Shown: positions 59,871-64,000 of the stretch, piece after piece | Numbering within the stretch: the stretch's first letter is position 1 | Layout of the letters: each line of letters starts with the position of its first letter | From: Dryococelus australis | Lineage: Eukaryota > Arthropoda > Insecta > Phasmatodea > Phasmatidae | Direction of reading: 5' to 3' | Assembly: GCA_029891345.1 (NCBI GenBank) | Contig: CM057009.1 | Location: forward strand, 231,747,178-231,811,177 | DNA: 64,000 nucleotides | Program-made: the position numbers and the translations under genes | Notes under the pieces: generated by a model | What the model saw: the letters and a program-made list of their open reading frames with translations, nothing else | Databases searched by the model: none | What the model was told of the DNA's origin: nothing

Positions 59871-62480
59871 GTTAACGTGCAACATATTTGTTGCGCATGG
59901 CCGAAGATTTGAACTTTCCATTGATTTTACCCTGCTTTCTTAAGGTTTTGAAGCGCCCTCTATACAGGACTGTGACAGTCACGATTTGCCTTAGTTACAC
60001 TAGCACTGCTTTGTTTTAGTTTGGCTGCCGCCTTGATCGCTGCGCTTGCATTGACCTCCATGTGATGTTTCTTTCCCCTTCCTTAACCCATGGCTTCCCT
60101 TAACCCCTTTTCCCCTCCCAAGTGCGTTTACCCCTTCGTCGGCTTCGGCATTAATAATTTTTCTCAGTGAAGTCACTTCTCGTTTTACTTCAGGTGTAGG
60201 CAGTTAGGCCTCAACAAAGTGCTGCGATGATATGATACTCTGATAGGCCTGTGTGGCTAGCAATTTGGGTCGACCAGTGTTTTCATTGGAGCTTCACCAA
60301 AATGTAATATCGATTCTGTTGAGAATTCTTTTAAGTTTTTTTAATATGTTAGTAGTTGTATTTTGGGATTAAATGAGAAATTGATTGTTTGAAGTAGTGA
60401 GTTGTGGGCTGTAGTGTGTGTTTTTGGGCCCTTTGATATGATTTTATGATAGTGTAGCCGTTTTAGCTGGTTGTGTATTTACTTGGTGCTTGATATTTTT
60501 CTAGGATACCTTGTGTACCTGATTTGTATTTTAATTACGTTTGTCCGGCCAGCATTATTTAGACATTTTGGGTGTTAAAGCATTTATTCTAGTCCAGCTC
60601 ATCACCCCATTTGACTATCAATGCCTTCCCATTTGACTATCAATGCCTTAGTTGTAAACTGCGGCATCCACTCATTATTTGTGTATGGTAACCTCGTTTA
60701 CCTTTGCGCTTTATATTTTCATTTACTGGTTAGGGCTCTGATGGCCTGCTGTTTTATTTTAATTATTTTCAGGTGCTCCTAACCAGTCTGTATGGGATTT
60801 CCCCTTTTAATGTAAAGTTTTAATTGTATTTCCATTCGGCGCTTTGACGGGCTGCAGGCTGCCACCTTTCTGTTCGTCCCTTTGGTTTTCTTGTGCCGTC
60901 TTCGAAACCTTTTAATTTTAAATATTGGCGCAGTGCGTTCTTTGTACATTGTTAAGTTAGTTAAGGTAATTAGTATTGTATCCTACCGGAAGTATTATCC
61001 CCTTTTGAGACACTCATATACTTTGGTATTTGCTTGTCTGCCTCTAATAATTGTTTCGCGAAAATTTGTTGCATGTAAATTTTTTTCTATTATTAGTGTT
61101 TTTCTAGTACTTAAAATGTGTAGCCTTTTTTAACTACTTGTGTTATTTTGCATAATTTGAGACTTAATAGTGTTCTTGTTTCCGTCACGCCTGTTTGACG
61201 TGACGCTTTGAGACAGCAGCCTGAATTCTCATCACTGCGAGCGGTTATGGAAAAGTGAACAACTGCGTTTGCTCGAAAATTGTTCTTGTCACGAGTTGAT
61301 TGAGGCCTTAGGTGACTTTAATGTAATCTATCTTTAACTCAATTACTCTGAGAATTGGCCTTTTTAATTTCTCAAACTTGATAATGTCTTGTTTTGGTTG
61401 TAGAACTGTCCACAAGATGGCTTGATGTAGTGAGATGGACACACCTTAGCAAAAATAAAATTGATTAAATCCTAAACTGATTCTTAATTTTAATGTTTTG
61501 GTGTTAATCCCCTTTACATTCTAGAGTTGTTTTGTATGTAGTGTAGGATTTGTGCCCTTGTGTGGTGCAAATTTCTGTGCATACATCTGTTTATTGAGAT
61601 GCAGAGCGCCTGAAATTGAAATTTACGTCTTTTCTGCGCCCGACTTACGACGTGATTTTGGGAAAATATAATCAGTGCGTGCTTGTTGAAGCACGTATTT
61701 TCGGCAGCGTGGAGTCGAGAATTCTGCTAACTACATTATAATTCTACTCTACTGGGACACCAACCTGCAATTTCCTTTGAACAACGCAAGTTCTTAGCGG
61801 CTGCTGAATGTCAGTGGCGTGTGACCGGTGCGGAAGAATGCGTCAGTCACTGTGTGTGGTACGTGCCTGGCGTTCAGCCATGGTCTGCACAGTTGGGCCG
61901 AAACAGCTGTCACCTGTCACTTGGCCTTAATAGCCAATTAGTGCGCCGCCCGCTTCCTGGAATTTAGGCCTGCAGCGTTGCCTGCCTGATTTCCGAGAAT
62001 TTATTTCTGCAATGCGACGTCATGAACCAGTGCGGCGCTGCGATCAGCTATTGCTAGGCGGAAATGATTTCCAAGGTGGAGTAAGATTGGTTGGTTTAAA
62101 AAAGTGTTTTACCTGGCAGAAGTGTTACAAAAAATATATATATATATAAATTTTTTCCTTTTCCCCATTAGTGCGGGATTGGGAGTTCTGGAACACCTGA
62201 TTGGTACAAGGTTTTCCTCCCCTCCTGGGGTGAAATTTTGACTGGGTATATATGTCTTGGAGTTTCAAGACTCGAGAGAGAAGGTGTTTCAAAGGTTCAG
62301 CAGACCCCCCGTGATTGAGTTAAGTAAAATGAAATTACACAAGTCATATTGGTGGGCCATCTGAAAGGACTTGAATTTTTCGAAGTCCTTTTAGGGTAAA
62401 TTTTGCAAGTAGTTTCCTTGAAGGAAAAATGTAAGAGTTGAGCATAGTTTTCTCTAGTAATTTTTATAAAATTTTAGCCA
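59871..62480. other. No gene recognised
   Basis: T-rich sequence with a GC-richer patch at 60000-60200 and another at 61770-62060. The first could be a promoter or 5' leader, but no start codon with a credible frame follows. (TA)n lies at 62133-62149. Confidence 0.35.
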
Positions 62481-63120
62481 ATTTTAAAATTAAAATCATA
62501 ATTGGCCTTGGTCTTGTTATGTGACCATGAGAGTGAGTACTCTATAAAGTCGAAGGAACTTGTAAATTTATAAAGATGGCCTTGGTAGGTTCTGAATGGC
62601 CAGTTATTTTGTGATTAAGATAACAATAAAAACTTAACCATTTTCTCAGATAGAATAATTTCTCCAAATGGCTTTTGTAAATGTTGAAAGTAATACAATA
62701 TTTATCCCTTCTCAAGGCCTAATAATTTTCATCCATTGGCCTGTGTAATATTTTCTAATGGTCAAAACCTTTGCGAGTAAAGAATTTTTTTTGGCCTTAA
62801 TTTGTGAATACAGCCATAAAATATTTAGCCTAATTAATTCTTTTTGGAGCCATTTCTTATTTGGCTTTTGTAGTACAGTGATACATTTTTACATGGCAGT
62901 AGAATTTTCTTCAATTGGCCTTAATATTTTGAATTTCCATGAATGTTGTAAGTAATCCATTTTTGGCTTGGGTATGAGAGAACAGCCAGTAATATATTCT
63001 CTTTTAATCTATTTCTATTTGTCAGTTATTTAGTCTGTTGGCCATTGTTTATGAATATGGCCAAAAATTAAAATTATCAATAATTGGCCTTATTTTCTTT
63101 GTATGTGGCCAAGGAAAATT
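62480..63120. repeat. Degenerate TTGGCC-centred repeat field
   Basis: About ten copies of (A/T)TTGGCCTT or TTGGCTT alternate with TATGGCCA or AGCCA words about 20 bases later (for example 62501, 62575/62597, 62735, 62791/62811, 62914, 62961/62982, 63038/63056, 63083/63105). Spacing is irregular, about 45-90 bp. It may be a decayed minisatellite. Confidence 0.55.
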
Positions 63121-64000
63121 TTTTCAAGTGTGGTATATTGAAAACTACAGGTTTTATTAGAATGTTTTGTTTGTCATCTTTAGTAATTGGAATTGAGGCG
63201 ATTCAAAGTTCATAGAAATACCATGTGGGCATAAAAATGTATATTTTAGATATACAAATGTAATTTTGCTTTGATCAAAACAAAATAACTCAGATCCAAT
63301 AAAGAATCAAATAAAAGTGTAATCTCATGTGTTATAAATTGGGGAACTGGTGGTGTTGTAACAGGTTACTGCCCTGTTCTCTCGTTGTAGTTCTCAGTAA
63401 ACACCAACGGACTAGCTCAGTGAGAGTTGAAGACTTTTGACTACATAATAATGAAAGTTTGTGTATACCTGGATTGTCAATAAATAAAAGAATAAGTTAA
63501 ATGTTTACCGGAGATTTATTGTCATCTCTGCAAAACAAACTATTGACACTCACAGCTGATGAACAAAAAAAAACAATACTGAATGGCAGCCTTTATAAAA
63601 CAAAACTTCTCACTTCAAGAGTTACGAAGACGAGAGAGAATCGTTACTTTTCTCTCCCGACGCCTTATTGACTCCTCGCACCGACGGGAAAAAAAATTAA
63701 ATAGATATTTGAATTGATATGTCTGAAATACAAAAGAAAGTTAAAGTCGCGGGTACTGGTCGGTGTGAGTCACATGATCACACATTGCAGGCTGTCTCAC
63801 TGACAGCTGACAAACAATTGTGCTACGACGAACTGTTGTGATACCCGAGAAAGGTCGTGCTTCCTTATATATTGGTAGAAAGTTTCCTCATTGAAAACAT
63901 ATTGTTTTTGAGCAGTTGGTCACGTCAGCTAAAGGTGACCTCTGTTATTTTCCTCGTTTCACCATGTTGTGCCTTGTGGTGGCTGGTGGCTGCCTTGCGG
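63121..64000. other. No gene seen
   Basis: Contains TGTTGTAACAGG near 63354 and AATAAATAAAAG near 63480, as an LTR might, but no partner repeat lies in the window. Confidence 0.35.

Noticed and set aside
63340-63540. LTR at the right edge
   Set aside because: TGTTGTAACA and AATAAA words alone are weak and no second copy is present.

Overview
This is a transposon-dominated stretch of eukaryotic nuclear DNA, most likely from an arthropod with a large, AT-rich, repeat-laden genome. The evidence is the mix of families: a Jockey-type LINE, a CR1/L2-group LINE, several Ty3/Gypsy fossils (one with an insect-retrovirus-like env remnant), a Merlin element, a PIF/Harbinger-like element and an arthropod-type Tc1/mariner. 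I found no convincing complete host gene, rRNA or CRISPR. The only tRNA-like signals lie inside transposons. Order and species cannot be fixed from the sequence alone.

Layout. 1-4600: AT-rich block of short coding-like frames on both strands plus an ankyrin-repeat remnant, possibly a virus-like fossil of unresolved family. 4852-7487: Merlin DNA transposon with a broken ISXO2-type transposase and arrays of GCGTATCCA-like sites at both ends. 7488-8600: AT and minisatellite repeats and one possible exon. 8600-10111 and 19972-21950: two halves of one reverse-strand Jockey LINE, split by an LTR element (10112-19971) flanked by a GCAT target duplication. That LTR element carries an env-like remnant and is itself invaded by a 2.6-kb PIF/Harbinger-like element (16077-18716). 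23700-27830: forward Ty3/Gypsy fossil with a PHD-like Cys/His leader. 28680-29522: second copy of the Harbinger-like end, again with a tRNA-derived insert. 32396-34470: a MITE abutting a Tc1/mariner element. 36387-40200: reverse Ty3/Gypsy fossil with repeats at its ends. 42110-42760: a MITE. 43291-46650: another reverse Ty3/Gypsy fossil, split by a CR1/L2-group LINE. 49030-50395: Gypsy gag-protease piece. 50391-51612: foldback elements around a 194-bp tandem duplication. 54480-57900: a DNA-transposon-like unit encoding an uncharacterised protein family and carrying repeated GTCATGTGTGGGAC motifs. 58887-59870: a MITE, a Gypsy scrap and a near-perfect palindrome of about 220 bp. 59870-64000: no recognisable gene, with a degenerate TTGGCC repeat field.

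The genes do not cooperate in a pathway; the window is a layered record of insertions. Clear relative ages: the Jockey LINE is older than the env-bearing LTR element, and the Harbinger-like insertion sits inside that element. The 43-46 kb Gypsy element is older than the CR1/L2-group LINE inside it. The best candidate for something undescribed is the 54.5-57.9 kb unit. Next are the virus-like block at the left end, the iterated-site Merlin, and the tRNA-carrying Harbinger-like family.
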